DNA of 64,000 nt from Sulfuritalea sp. (GCA_023229685.1 JALNYT010000003.1:170062-234061), one strand, 5' to 3'; counted from the stretch's first letter, positions 43,570 through 52,646 are shown. The notes: generated by a model from the letters alone, not told the origin. Numbers and translations: made by a program.

Positions 43570-44028
43570 TCAGTTTAGGCCCACCAAGCTGGCGCCAACC
43601 GTTTTACCGGACGCATCGACGCGGGCAACGTAGCGCCAGCGCAACTCCCTGGCATCGGCGAAAGCCCCCGGCAAGCGCGGCAGATAGCTGAGTTCGCGGC
43701 GAACCGGATCGTATGCCCACTGCCCGGATGACTGTGCCACGCGCCCCTCAGTAAAGCCACGCGGACGATGCCCGAGAAAATCAACCGGGCTGGCCTCTGC
43801 CACTTCGTTGATGCGGTCCTCCTCGCCACGCATGATGCGCTCACCGATTGCCAACTGTATGCCGACGCGAATATTGCGCACCGTGAGATTGACCTCGGCA
43901 CGCTCCGCCTCGGCCTGAATCGTGTCCAGACGTACCAGCAGCGCCGTGGCGAGAACGCCGAAGATCGCTACCGTGATGGCGAATTCAAACTTGTTCGCGC
44001 CACGCTGACGCCTCATGTCAGAGCTCAC
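43570..44028 (-). CDS. Pseudopilin-like protein at the mshF position
   Basis: 152 residues from a GTG overlapping the mshG stop (GTGA); an ATG at 44016 is possible. The N-terminus (MRRQRG/ANKFEFAITVAIFGVLA) has a prepilin-type Gly followed by Ala, with Glu at +5 of the mature form, where Phe is usual at +1. The rest (AEVNLTVRNIRVGIQLAIGE, then FLGHRPRGFTEGRVAQSSGQ) is unlike classical pilins. Gene order mshE-G-here-B-A makes it the equivalent of mshF. Function is unknown, perhaps a minor pilin. Confidence 0.7.
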   Translation of the reverse strand: MSSDMRRQRGANKFEFAITVAIFGVLATALLVRLDTIQAEAERAEVNLTVRNIRVGIQLAIGERIMRGEEDRINEVAEASPVDFLGHRPRGFTEGRVAQSSGQWAYDPVRRELSYLPRLPGAFADARELRWRYVARVDASGKTVGASLVGLN

Positions 44029-45260
44029 TTTTTCATGGCCACCCTGCCCAGGTCCCACAGTGGCAGGAAAATGCCCAGCGCGAGGATCAAGACCATGATA
44101 CCCAGCACAATGATCAGGATCGGCTCGATCTGCTGCGCCAGCGTCTTCAGTTCGTACTCGACTTCGCTCTGATACATGTCGGCGACTTCCTTCATCATGT
44201 CATCCAGCGCGCCGGACTCCTCGCCCACGGCAATCATCTGCAGCACCACGGGGGTGAACACGCCGGCGGACATGGAGGTGCGCAGAATGCTTTCGCCGCG
44301 CTCGACGCCGTCACGCATTTTTTCGACCTTGTCGGAGATATAGGCGTTATCCACCGTTGCCGCAACATTGGTCAGGGCCTGAATGATCGGCACCCCGCTG
44401 CGTGAGGCCAGCGCAAAGCTGGCCGCAAAACGCGCCAGCGTGGCTTTGCGGACTATTTTTCCGGCAATCGGGATTTGCAGCTTGAATCGATCCCAGAGGT
44501 AGCCGCCCCTGGCCGTCTTGCGCCATATATTGAAGGCGAGAGCGGCGGCAACGATGCCAAGCAGCAGCGCAGGCCACCAGTTCACCACGAAATCCGAAAA
44601 ACCGATCAGGATCCGCGTCATGAACGGCAGTTCGGCGCCGAAGCCCTTGAACACCTTGGCGAAGGCAGGTATCACAAAGATGTTGACGATTACCATGGCG
44701 ATGGCCATCGCGGCGACGACAAACGAGGGGTAGCGCAACGCCGATTTCACCTGCTCTTTCATGAAGCGCTCGAAGGCCAGGTGATCGAAGAGGCGAATGA
44801 AGACTTCCTCCAAGCGGCCGGTCATCTCGCCCACCCGCACCATGGACAGATAGAAGGGCGAGAAGACCTTCGGATGGCGAGCCAGCGACACCGACAATTC
44901 GCGGCCGGAATCCAGGCTTTCGCGCACATCCTGCAAGACGTCCCGCATCGCCGAATTGGCGGTGGATTCCTGCAAACCGGCCAGCGCGCGCATGATCGGC
45001 ACCCCGGCGCGCAGCAGGGTATGAATCTGCCGTGAAAACAGCAGCACATCGATGTGCTCGACGTGTTGCTTGAACAGTTGCATGTTGATGCTGAAGCCGC
45101 TGCCGGGCTTGGCTGGTGGAGCGGCCGCCGGTTTGATCTCGATCGGCGTCACACCGCGGCCTAACAGCAAGTCGGCCACCGCTCCAGCCGCGGCACCCTC
45201 CATGACGCCCTCGACCATCTCCCCGGCGCCGTTGCGGCCGCGATAGCTGAAGTTCGGCAT
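44025..45260 (-). CDS. mshG: MshG, PilC/GspF-like platform protein of the MSHA pilus
   Basis: Inner-membrane platform protein working with the MshE ATPase. It has 411 residues with two GspF domains, each with the GxxxGxxxP-like signature (HTLLRAGVPIMRALAGLQES and ASRSGVPIIQALTNVAATV). Three membrane helices are near 175, 220 and 385 (IEPILIIVLGIMVLILALGI). It starts 7 nt after mshE and overlaps the next gene by 4 nt. Confidence 0.95.
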   Translation of the reverse strand: MPNFSYRGRNGAGEMVEGVMEGAAAGAVADLLLGRGVTPIEIKPAAAPPAKPGSGFSINMQLFKQHVEHIDVLLFSRQIHTLLRAGVPIMRALAGLQESTANSAMRDVLQDVRESLDSGRELSVSLARHPKVFSPFYLSMVRVGEMTGRLEEVFIRLFDHLAFERFMKEQVKSALRYPSFVVAAMAIAMVIVNIFVIPAFAKVFKGFGAELPFMTRILIGFSDFVVNWWPALLLGIVAAALAFNIWRKTARGGYLWDRFKLQIPIAGKIVRKATLARFAASFALASRSGVPIIQALTNVAATVDNAYISDKVEKMRDGVERGESILRTSMSAGVFTPVVLQMIAVGEESGALDDMMKEVADMYQSEVEYELKTLAQQIEPILIIVLGIMVLILALGIFLPLWDLGRVAMKK

Positions 45261-45267
45261 CTCGTCC

Positions 45268-46974
45268 CTATTCGTCGAGTTGCGTGCTGACGCGCATGGC
45301 TTCCTCGATGGTGGTGCGTCCGCTGACTACCAGCCGCACGGCGTCCCGACGCAGGGTGTTGCCGCCCATCTGTTCGCGGCCGATCTGCATGAACTCATTG
45401 GGGTCACCGCGATTCACCGCCTCGACCAGCGCATTGTTCATGTCGAGAATCTCATACACGGCCTGGCGGCCCCGATAGCCGGTGTTGGCGCAGTGACTGC
45501 AACCCTGGCCATGCCTGTACTGAAAGCTGTCCACCCGGTCGCCGAGTTCCACTTTGAGCCACAAATGCTCATGCGGCGTCGGTGTGTAGAAGACCGAGCA
45601 GTTTTCGCAGGTGACGCGGACCAGACGCTGCGCCAGCACCATCTGGATCGACATGGCGACCATGTAGCGCGGCACACCCATGTCGAGCAAGCGAATCGGC
45701 GTCGACAGCGCATCGTTGGTGTGCAGGGTCGACAGCACGAGATGGCCTGTCATGGCGGCGCGCATGCCGATCTCCGCCGTTTCCTGATCGCGCATTTCGC
45801 CCAGCAGAATGATGTCCGGATCCTGGCGCAAAGCGGTGCGCAGCACGCGACTGAAGGTCAGGTCGATCTTCTCATGCACCTGTACCTGGTTGAGGCCAGG
45901 CAGGCGATACTCGACCGGGTCTTCGACGGTGATGATCTTCTTTTCCGGCGTGTTCAGTTCATTGAGCGCCGCGTACAGCGTGGTGGTCTTGCCCGATCCG
46001 GTCGGGCCGGTCACCAGCACGATGCCCGACGGCCGCGCGATGGCACGGCGAAAGCGCTCGAGCACGAGCGGCGGCATGTACAGCCTTTCCAGCTCGAGGA
46101 GACCGGTGTTCTGCGCCAGCAAGCGCATCACCACCGATTCGCCGTGCTGGGTCGGCATCGACGAGATCCGGATGTCAATCGCCGTGTTGCGCAACTTGAT
46201 GTTGAAGCGGCCGTCCTGGGGCAGGCGCTTCTCGGAAATATCGAGGCCGGACATCAGCTTCAGGCGCAGTACCAGCGCCGTGGAGATCTTCGAATCGGCC
46301 TCGGTCTGCACATGCAGCACACCGTCGATGCGGAAGCGGATCAGCAGCGACCTTTCCTGCGGTTCGATGTGGATGTCGGAAGCGCGCATCTTCAGCGCCT
46401 CTTCGAACACCGAGTTGAGCAGTTTGACGACCGGCGCATCCTCGGCACCGGCGGTAAGCCCGAGGATGTTGCCAAAGTCGGTCGACACATCCCCCATGTC
46501 GACCGTGAGTTCCTTGGCCAGACCTCTGATTTCCGCCGCGCGGCTGTACACGCGATCAATCGCGGCCAGAACCTGGCTCTCGGTCACCACGGCAAGGTCG
46601 AGCGCGCGCTTGAGCACGCGCGCCAGCTCGTCGAATGCCGTGAGGTCCGTCGGATCGGCCATGCCGACCAGCAGCCTGCCGCCACGCTCGGCCAGCACCA
46701 GCGCACGGTACCGCCGCGCATAGGCTTCCGGCAACAGCTTGATCAGTTCCGGCTGGAGCTTGAAGGTCTTGAGGTCGACAAAATCGGCACCGAGCTGACG
46801 GGCCAAGCCGGTCGAAATACCTTCTTCGGAAACATGGCCGCGATCCACCAAGACCCGGCCGAGCTTGCGGCCCGAGCGCTTTTGTTCTTCAAGCGCAAGC
46901 CTGAGCTGGTCCTCGGTAACGAGGTTTTGCCGCAGCAGCATGTCACCAAGTCGGATTCTTTCCGGGCGTGCCAT
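45268..46974 (-). CDS. mshE: MshE, c-di-GMP-responsive extension ATPase of the MSHA pilus
   Basis: GspE/PilB-type hexameric ATPase powering pilus extension. The 568 residues contain an N-terminal MshEN domain (residues 6-130) with the two c-di-GMP motifs (RLGDMLLRQNLVTEDQLRLA and the segment RKLGRVLVDRGHVSEEG). In Vibrio MshE this domain binds c-di-GMP. Walker A GPTGSGKTT is at about 322-330, then the Asp box TVEDPVEY, Walker B and His box (MTGHLVLSTLHTND), and the zinc-binding tetracysteine CENC...CSHC. It heads the locus. Confidence 0.96.
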   Translation of the reverse strand: MARPERIRLGDMLLRQNLVTEDQLRLALEEQKRSGRKLGRVLVDRGHVSEEGISTGLARQLGADFVDLKTFKLQPELIKLLPEAYARRYRALVLAERGGRLLVGMADPTDLTAFDELARVLKRALDLAVVTESQVLAAIDRVYSRAAEIRGLAKELTVDMGDVSTDFGNILGLTAGAEDAPVVKLLNSVFEEALKMRASDIHIEPQERSLLIRFRIDGVLHVQTEADSKISTALVLRLKLMSGLDISEKRLPQDGRFNIKLRNTAIDIRISSMPTQHGESVVMRLLAQNTGLLELERLYMPPLVLERFRRAIARPSGIVLVTGPTGSGKTTTLYAALNELNTPEKKIITVEDPVEYRLPGLNQVQVHEKIDLTFSRVLRTALRQDPDIILLGEMRDQETAEIGMRAAMTGHLVLSTLHTNDALSTPIRLLDMGVPRYMVAMSIQMVLAQRLVRVTCENCSVFYTPTPHEHLWLKVELGDRVDSFQYRHGQGCSHCANTGYRGRQAVYEILDMNNALVEAVNRGDPNEFMQIGREQMGGNTLRRDAVRLVVSGRTTIEEAMRVSTQLDE

Positions 46975-47546
46975 CAGGCGATCTCCAAAGCGACCTTGGA
47001 ATCGGGGTCATTGCAGCTGTGATTTTGCACGAAAGTCGCAGCCTAATCATCTGATTTTTCTGAAACTGCCCTTTTTCGGAGATGTCGACACCGGGGCTGG
47101 TTCATCACTCCGCTTCGGGGAATCGGTATATGAGCCACGCTTCCAGGCGCGGATGAACGGCAAACATAGCGCGCTCGCCGCCAAGGCGCCGTATTACCAG
47201 CGCCGACTTTGAAGTTCGGCGCGAACCGTGGTCTGAGCTAGCCCGGCTTTCCCGGCACAAAGCGTCCTAATTCCACCACTGTGACGGAATCCTGACAAAG
47301 TTGTCGATACTGCGCCAACCCGGCGTGAGCGATTAATACAACAAGGTGATGAAAAAAAACAACATTAATTTGTAACAGCAAATAGGCACGATCAAAAGAT
47401 AGGTATTATCCGCGGCGGACTCGAGTTTTCTAGCGGGCACGGTGTTTGCTTTAGGTAGCTTGTGATGAGTTGTGAGCAGTCTGGAATCAAGTGATTTACT
47501 TTTCGAGCGCATCCGCTCACTTTTTGGACAATTGGGGAGAATTGAA
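46975..47546. other. Divergent promoter region between mshE and the chaperone-usher operon
   Basis: The 572 bp hold no convincing gene. They must carry the mshE promoter on one side and that of the fimbrial operon on the other. One 25-bp motif copy lies at 47185-47210. A small palindrome GACAA-AG-TTGTC is at 47294-47305. The stretch 47330-47420 is markedly AT-rich, a plausible promoter area for the fimbrial operon. No riboswitch was recognised. Confidence 0.55.
47185..47210. repeat. Copy of dispersed 25-bp motif (mshE/fimbrial intergenic region)
   Basis: GGCGCCGTATT followed by ACCAGCGCCGACTTT. It is a clean intergenic copy with no coding constraint. Confidence 0.65.
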
Positions 47547-48047
47547 ATGAAAAAGCTTTTAGCTTCTGCTGCCGTGGCAGCGCTATTTGCAGCAACTGCG
47601 CCGGCAGCCCAGGCAGCCACAGTTAACAGCAATGCTTTCAACGTTACCGCGAGCTTAACCTCCGTGTGTACCATGGCCGCCGTCACCGCCCTCGCTTTCC
47701 CTGCCTACACCGCATTTGGCACCGCAAAGACAGCCACACCTACTAACGCCGTATTGACATGCACCCGCGGGCTGACGGGGGTCAATGCAAACTTTGATTC
47801 AAGTGGCACCGCCGCTACCGATGGTGGCGTAGGGGTCAACGCGTCCGGTGCTGGTGTGGTTGCCGGTTTGAACTACACCATAGCCGCTACAAGAAGCGCC
47901 GTTGCTGCTGGTACTGCGGCTGATGCGAGCGGTCCTGGGACCGCGGACACTTGGACCTACGTGATTAGCGGAGCCATGGCCGGCGGCCAAGCCGGTGATG
48001 CTGGCGCATCAACAACGCAAGCTCGCACGCTGACCGTCACCTACTGA
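47547..48047 (+). CDS. Spore-coat-U-domain fimbrial subunit (Csu-type major pilin)
   Basis: The 166-residue protein has a signal peptide (MKKLLASAAVAALFAATAPAAQA/A) and a spore coat U (SCPU) domain as in CsuA/B: FNVTASLTSVCTMAAVTALAF, LTCTRGLTGVNANFDSSG, and a final beta strand ARTLTVTY. Two cysteines form the expected disulfide. Such subunits assemble into archaic chaperone-usher pili by donor-strand exchange. GGGGAGAA is 6 nt before the ATG. The strong hairpin that follows may give it more mRNA than the other genes, fitting the main subunit. Confidence 0.87.
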   Translation: MKKLLASAAVAALFAATAPAAQAATVNSNAFNVTASLTSVCTMAAVTALAFPAYTAFGTAKTATPTNAVLTCTRGLTGVNANFDSSGTAATDGGVGVNASGAGVVAGLNYTIAATRSAVAAGTAADASGPGTADTWTYVISGAMAGGQAGDAGASTTQARTLTVTY

Positions 48048-48056
48048 ACCAAGTTT

Positions 48057-48090
48057 CGATCTGTCATCCGGTATCCGGCCTGACAGATCG
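48057..48090. terminator. Strong hairpin after the major fimbrial subunit gene
   Basis: CGATCTGTCA (48057-48066) and TGACAGATCG (48081-48090) form a perfect 10-bp stem with a 14-nt loop, lengthened by the flanking CAAG/CTTG. No T-run follows, so partial termination or protection of the upstream mRNA from 3' exonucleases is likely, which would favour the major subunit. Inferred role. Confidence 0.6.
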
Positions 48091-48106
48091 AGCTTGAAGA
48101 TCGTTG

Positions 48107-48559
48107 ATGATGATGCGTTTTCCACCGACGATCAGGCGTCAGATTAGTGGTGCCGGATGCTGCCTGCTCGCGGCTGTGCTTGGTTCATCGGCAATGCCGG
48201 TGAATGCCGGGCAGTCGAGCGGGCAATTCAATGTGACGGTCACCCTGCTATCCGCCAATAGCCCTTCGGCGCCAAATGCCGGGTTTTGCATCAAGGGTCC
48301 CGAGCCGGGCACGTTGGGCGCTGTTGTGACGATAGTTTGCGCTACCGGCGCAGTGGTGGACGTCGAGACGGCCCGACCGGGCATGCCCTGGACACCGAGA
48401 CGGGGTGCCTACCGCTTCACCCATCTGACGGACGCTGAATTGCCAGGGGAGCTATTTCAGGGCGTGGTAGACAGTTATACTGGCATCGAAACCATGACGA
48501 CATGGCGCAAGGTCAGTTTGCTCGGACAGGATTATCTTGAAATGCTGGTAGGCTGGTAA
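48107..48559 (+). CDS. Small fimbrial operon protein, likely minor subunit
   Basis: 150 residues from the first of three tandem ATGs. A signal-like N-terminus (CCLLAAVLGSSAMPVNA/G) is followed by a beta-rich chain (SGQFNVTVTLLSANSPSAPN, IVCATGAVVDVETARPG) with two cysteines in the mature part. It occupies the CsuA/CsuB position between the major subunit and the chaperone. It resembles a diverged minor subunit, but I do not recognise a domain. Ends 3 nt before the chaperone gene. Confidence 0.65.
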   Translation: MMMRFPPTIRRQISGAGCCLLAAVLGSSAMPVNAGQSSGQFNVTVTLLSANSPSAPNAGFCIKGPEPGTLGAVVTIVCATGAVVDVETARPGMPWTPRRGAYRFTHLTDAELPGELFQGVVDSYTGIETMTTWRKVSLLGQDYLEMLVGW

Positions 48560-48562
48560 AAA

Positions 48563-49324
48563 ATGAAACCCTACACGATCATACGCTGCTGCCGCCGCAA
48601 AACGATGCAGACAATGGGCGTGCTATGCGTGCTTGGCGCCAGTTTCGTCACCCCGGCCTGCGCCGGAATGTTTTCCATCACCCCGGTGCGCGTTTACATG
48701 GCGCCAAGGGATCGGGCGACCGCGATCACCGTCACCAACGAGGGTGACGAACAGTTGGTCATGCAGGCCGACCTGTATCAGTGGAAGCAAAAGCCGGGAG
48801 GCGAGGAAGACCTCGTATTGACTGAGGATCTGTTCTTGTCGCCGCCCATCATCAAGCTGGCCGCCAACTCGCGCCAGGTGGTGCGCCTCGCCATGATGCA
48901 TCCGCCGCTGCAGGGGCGGGAACTCACTTACCGCATGATCGTGCGTGAAATCCCGGAAGCCAGGCCACCCAAGGAGGGTGCAGTGGTGCAGATCGCGCTG
49001 GCGTTTTCCATTCCGGTCTTCATAACACCGCCAGGGGCGAAAGCCAAACTGGACTGTATCGTGGAAAGATCGTCGGCGAATACGGTCAAGGCCGTCTGTG
49101 AAAACTCCGGGGCCGCCCACACCCATCCGGTCGCGCTGGTGCTCACCAATAGCAGCGGGGAGAGGATTGCCAGCGAGGATTCCGGCGCTTACATCCTGCC
49201 CGACATCAAGCGCAGCTTCGATCTGACGCGAAAGGATGGCAAGATTCCTGCCGGCAAGGCGAAGTTGAACGTGTCATTCGCCGATGGGACAGCCCAGAGT
49301 TACGACGTAAGCATCGCCGAATAG
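48563..49324 (+). CDS. csuC: Periplasmic fimbrial chaperone (CsuC-like)
   Basis: The 253-residue periplasmic chaperone caps pilus subunits before they reach the usher. A long signal peptide ends VTPACA/G. Two Ig-like domains follow: the first with FSITPVRVYMAPRDRATAIT and VVRLAMMHPPLQGRELTYRM-like strands, the second with PVALVLTNSSGERIASED. This is the archaic (Csu) type with YRMIVREI. The gene lies between a minor subunit gene and the usher gene. Confidence 0.9.
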   Translation: MKPYTIIRCCRRKTMQTMGVLCVLGASFVTPACAGMFSITPVRVYMAPRDRATAITVTNEGDEQLVMQADLYQWKQKPGGEEDLVLTEDLFLSPPIIKLAANSRQVVRLAMMHPPLQGRELTYRMIVREIPEARPPKEGAVVQIALAFSIPVFITPPGAKAKLDCIVERSSANTVKAVCENSGAAHTHPVALVLTNSSGERIASEDSGAYILPDIKRSFDLTRKDGKIPAGKAKLNVSFADGTAQSYDVSIAE

Positions 49325-49342
49325 CCGCCGGACATTTTCATC

Positions 49343-51706
49343 ATGCGTCCGCGACTTCCTGACCGGCGCGTGTTGCTGCTTGCCTGTGCCATCTGGGCGT
49401 GCGGCGCCGCCGCCGAGAGTCAATCTCCTCCTGCCAAATCCGCCGACCGCATCCTGCCGCTCGAGGTGGTCGTGAACGGCACCAAAAGCGGCACCTGGCT
49501 CTTGGTCGAGCGTGCCGGCGCACTGTATGCCCCGCGCGATGCGTTCGATGACTGGCGGGTGCAGTTGGACCCCAAAGCCCAAAGCATCCAGTTCAAGGGA
49601 CAGGATTACTGGTCCCTGGCCGCCGTTCCGGGCTACACCTCGAAGGTGGACTTCGCCAACCAGTCGCTGGCATTGCAGTTTTCGCCGCAGGCCTTTGCCG
49701 AGACGCGCTTGACCCTGAAGATGTCGACCAAGCTCACGGTCAACCCGGCGCTGCCGAGCGTGTTTTTCAACTATGACCTGAACTACCAGCGCACCGACGC
49801 GCGGACCGCGCCAAGCGTGGAGGACCTGGGGATGCTCAGCGAAATAGGGTTTTCGTCCGATCTGGGTGTGTTGACCAGCAGCGCCGTGGGCCAAAACCTG
49901 ACCAGTAATACCGCACTGGGCAACCCGCGCCGCTTTCTGCGCCTGGAAACCACCTTGACCAGAAACCTGCCGGACCAGAACAAGACGCTCAAGCTGGGCG
50001 ATACCACCACGCGTGCCGGCATGCTGGGCTCGAGCGTGTACTACGGCGGCATCCGCTTCGGCACCAACTTCGCCCTGGCGCCGGGCTTCGTCAGCCAGCC
50101 GATCCCCATTCTGACCGGATCGTCGGTGGCGCCTTCCACCGTCGACCTTTATGTGAACGACGTGCTGCGGCAGACCTCCAACATCCCGACCGGGCCGTTT
50201 GCCATCGACAATCTTCCCGCACTGACCGGCGGCGGCGAGGCGCGCATGGTATTGCGCGACCTGCTTGGGCGCGAGACCGTGATCACCCGTTCGTTTTTTA
50301 CCAGCAACAAGCTGCTGGCGACCGGCCTCGACGACTGGAGCGTCGAGGCCGGCGCGGTCAGGCGCGACCTCGGCATTGCCAACGCCAACTACGGCGCCGC
50401 CTTTGGCCGCGGATTCTGGCGCCACGGCTATAGCGACGAGCTGACTCTGGAAGGGCTCGCCGAAGTCACGCCAAAGCAACGCAAATTCGAACTGGGATTG
50501 TTATCCCCGATAGCGGGGCAATGGCTGGGCAGCGCAGCCTTTGCCGCCAGCAGCGAGGCCAGCCTGGGTGCCGGTCGGCAGTGGCTGCTGGGACTCGAGC
50601 GCAGCGGGCTGCACAGCAGCATCTTCCTGCAGGCACAGGGCGCGTCGGAAAACTTCCGCGAACTGGGGCAGGACAAGGACATCAAGCCGGTCAAGCTGCA
50701 ACTGGCCGGCAACTGGAGCTATGCCAGCGAGAGCTTCGGCTCGTTCGGCATTGGCTTTGCCTCGATGGCGCCCTTTGATGAAGCCCGCATCAACACCATG
50801 ACGGCGAACTACTCAATGCGTGTCGGCGAGCGCGGTTCGCTGAGCCTGACCGCCAGCCGCTCACAGGGCGCTTTCAGCGGCTCGTCGTTGGGTCTGAGCC
50901 TGATGCTGCCGCTGGATAAGGACCGGGCGTTCAGCGCGTCGGCCACCAGCACCGGCAAGCAGACGGACTTCTACCTGGCGGCGACGCAGAATCCGACGCC
51001 GGAAAATAGCCTGGGATGGCGCGTGCTGGCGGGACAACAGCAAAGCCAGCGGCACGAGGAAGGCGGCTTGAACTATCTCGGGCGCTACGGCAGTCTCAGC
51101 GGCGAGGTAAGTTCATCTCCGGAGCAGACCACCCTCCGCGCTTCCGGTAGCGGCGGCCTGGTATTGACCGACGGCCACCTGTTCGCCACCCGGCACGCCA
51201 ATGAAAGTTTTGCCCTGGTCGAAGTGGCCGGCTACGGCGATGTCGGTGCCGGCCTAGGCAGCAACATGTTGAGCCGCACCAATTCTGATGGCATCGCGCT
51301 GATCCCCCAACTGGTTCCCTACCAGAGCAATTCGGTACGGCTCGATGCCAAGGACCTGCCCGTCAGCGCCGAAATCGATTCCATCGAACAGGCCGTCGTG
51401 CCGGCGTGGCGCAGCGTGGTCAAGGTCACCTTCCCGGTGCGCAGCGGACGCGGCGCCTTGCTGAAAATCAGGCTGGACGACGGCGAGGTGGCGCCGGCCG
51501 GCGCCATTGCCCGCATCGAGGGCGACAAGCAGGAATTTTACGTGGCGCGGCGCGGCGAGGCCTTCGTCACCGGGCTGCAAGCAAGCAATCGCGTGGTACT
51601 CACATGGAAAGAGCGACAATGCAAATTCGAAGTGGCTCTGCCACCCGAGACTCCGGACGAAATAGCGCGTTTGGGGCCGTTCCTGTGCAAAGGAGTGACG
51701 CGATGA
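49343..51706 (+). CDS. csuD: Outer-membrane fimbrial usher (CsuD-like)
   Basis: The 787-residue usher forms the translocation pore of the chaperone-usher pathway. A signal peptide (LLLACAIWACGAAA) is followed by a shortened N-terminal domain (LPLEVVVNGTKSGTWLLVER), a beta-barrel of alternating strands with the plug around 220-310 (DLYVNDVLRQTSNIPTGPFA is a usher signature), and the C-terminal domains with a Cys pair (RQCKFEVALP, PFLCKGV). Its length fits the archaic Csu type rather than FimD. ATGA overlap with the tip gene. Confidence 0.93.
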   Translation: MRPRLPDRRVLLLACAIWACGAAAESQSPPAKSADRILPLEVVVNGTKSGTWLLVERAGALYAPRDAFDDWRVQLDPKAQSIQFKGQDYWSLAAVPGYTSKVDFANQSLALQFSPQAFAETRLTLKMSTKLTVNPALPSVFFNYDLNYQRTDARTAPSVEDLGMLSEIGFSSDLGVLTSSAVGQNLTSNTALGNPRRFLRLETTLTRNLPDQNKTLKLGDTTTRAGMLGSSVYYGGIRFGTNFALAPGFVSQPIPILTGSSVAPSTVDLYVNDVLRQTSNIPTGPFAIDNLPALTGGGEARMVLRDLLGRETVITRSFFTSNKLLATGLDDWSVEAGAVRRDLGIANANYGAAFGRGFWRHGYSDELTLEGLAEVTPKQRKFELGLLSPIAGQWLGSAAFAASSEASLGAGRQWLLGLERSGLHSSIFLQAQGASENFRELGQDKDIKPVKLQLAGNWSYASESFGSFGIGFASMAPFDEARINTMTANYSMRVGERGSLSLTASRSQGAFSGSSLGLSLMLPLDKDRAFSASATSTGKQTDFYLAATQNPTPENSLGWRVLAGQQQSQRHEEGGLNYLGRYGSLSGEVSSSPEQTTLRASGSGGLVLTDGHLFATRHANESFALVEVAGYGDVGAGLGSNMLSRTNSDGIALIPQLVPYQSNSVRLDAKDLPVSAEIDSIEQAVVPAWRSVVKVTFPVRSGRGALLKIRLDDGEVAPAGAIARIEGDKQEFYVARRGEAFVTGLQASNRVVLTWKERQCKFEVALPPETPDEIARLGPFLCKGVTR

Positions 51707-52593
51707 AACAGAAATCCATCCAATTCCTGCTCATGATCGCCTCGCTCTGCGCAGTTTCCCTGGCGCACGCGGCCTCCAATAACATTAGCTGCACCCAGCC
51801 GGTATCGACTGGATTCGCAACGGCTTATGCCAGCGCCGGCGCTGTGCCTAACGTCACTCAGGGCACGGTCAGCTTCAACTGCACCCGCGGAGCCACTGGT
51901 GACCCAACCAACCTGCTGTTGAGGGCCGATCGCGGCTTATATCCGGCGACCGGAAGCCGGAACCGCGCCGCGTTCGGCAGCGGCTTCATCAGCTACGAGG
52001 CGTATCGGGACAGCGCTTGCACCGCCCTGTGGACGGACAACAGTACAGCGAATTCCATTCCATTCACCCTGGCTGCCGTGCTAACTCCCCAAACCGTCAA
52101 TTTGAGTTACTGGGGTTGCATCACGCTCGCAGGCCAAGCGCCGGCAGCGGGGGCCGGCACCTACACCGATTCGGTGACCATGACGATCCGGGATTCGGGC
52201 ACTGGACAGACCTTCAACACCGGCACCTTCGCGGTTTCCATCACCTACCCGGCGACGTGCAACATTACCGCTGCGCCGGGAAATGTAGCCTTTACCTACA
52301 CCGCGTTCGGACCGGCGGTTAACGCCAGCACGACTTTCGGCGCCACCTGCACCAGTAACTTGCCCTATACCATGGCGCTCGATGCTTACGTCGGCGTGGT
52401 GAGCGGTTTGCGCTACACCCTCAACATTGATACCCAGCCCCCCCCTGCAGGTAGCACCCCGGTAAACAGCCGAGGCGCCGGAGTCGCGCAGACCCATTGG
52501 ATTTACGGCAATATGCAAGCTAACCAAGCTGGAACCTGCGCCACCGGTACCTGCACTGCGACGAACGTGCACACCCTGACCATCACTTATTAA
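51703..52593 (+). CDS. Two-domain spore-coat-U fimbrial protein, likely tip adhesin (CsuE-like)
   Basis: 296 residues with a signal peptide (FLLMIASLCAVSLAHA/A) and two SCPU domains: residues about 25-160 (SFNCTRGATGDPTNLLLRAD) and 165-296 (TFGATCTSNLPYTMALDAY, final strand VHTLTITY). Two-domain subunits at the end of Csu-type operons are tip adhesins, with the N-terminal domain binding surfaces in Acinetobacter CsuE. AGGAGTG lies 6 nt upstream and the ATG overlaps the usher stop. Confidence 0.88.
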   Translation: MKQKSIQFLLMIASLCAVSLAHAASNNISCTQPVSTGFATAYASAGAVPNVTQGTVSFNCTRGATGDPTNLLLRADRGLYPATGSRNRAAFGSGFISYEAYRDSACTALWTDNSTANSIPFTLAAVLTPQTVNLSYWGCITLAGQAPAAGAGTYTDSVTMTIRDSGTGQTFNTGTFAVSITYPATCNITAAPGNVAFTYTAFGPAVNASTTFGATCTSNLPYTMALDAYVGVVSGLRYTLNIDTQPPPAGSTPVNSRGAGVAQTHWIYGNMQANQAGTCATGTCTATNVHTLTITY

Positions 52594-52646
52594 GCCGGTG
52601 GCCCGGCGCCGCAGAGTTCCAGCGCCGCTCATTTTCAGAGGTATCA

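Noticed and set aside
46975..47546. c-di-GMP (GEMM) riboswitch ahead of a pilus operon
   Set aside because: No conserved GEMM core or tetraloop receptor pattern was seen.
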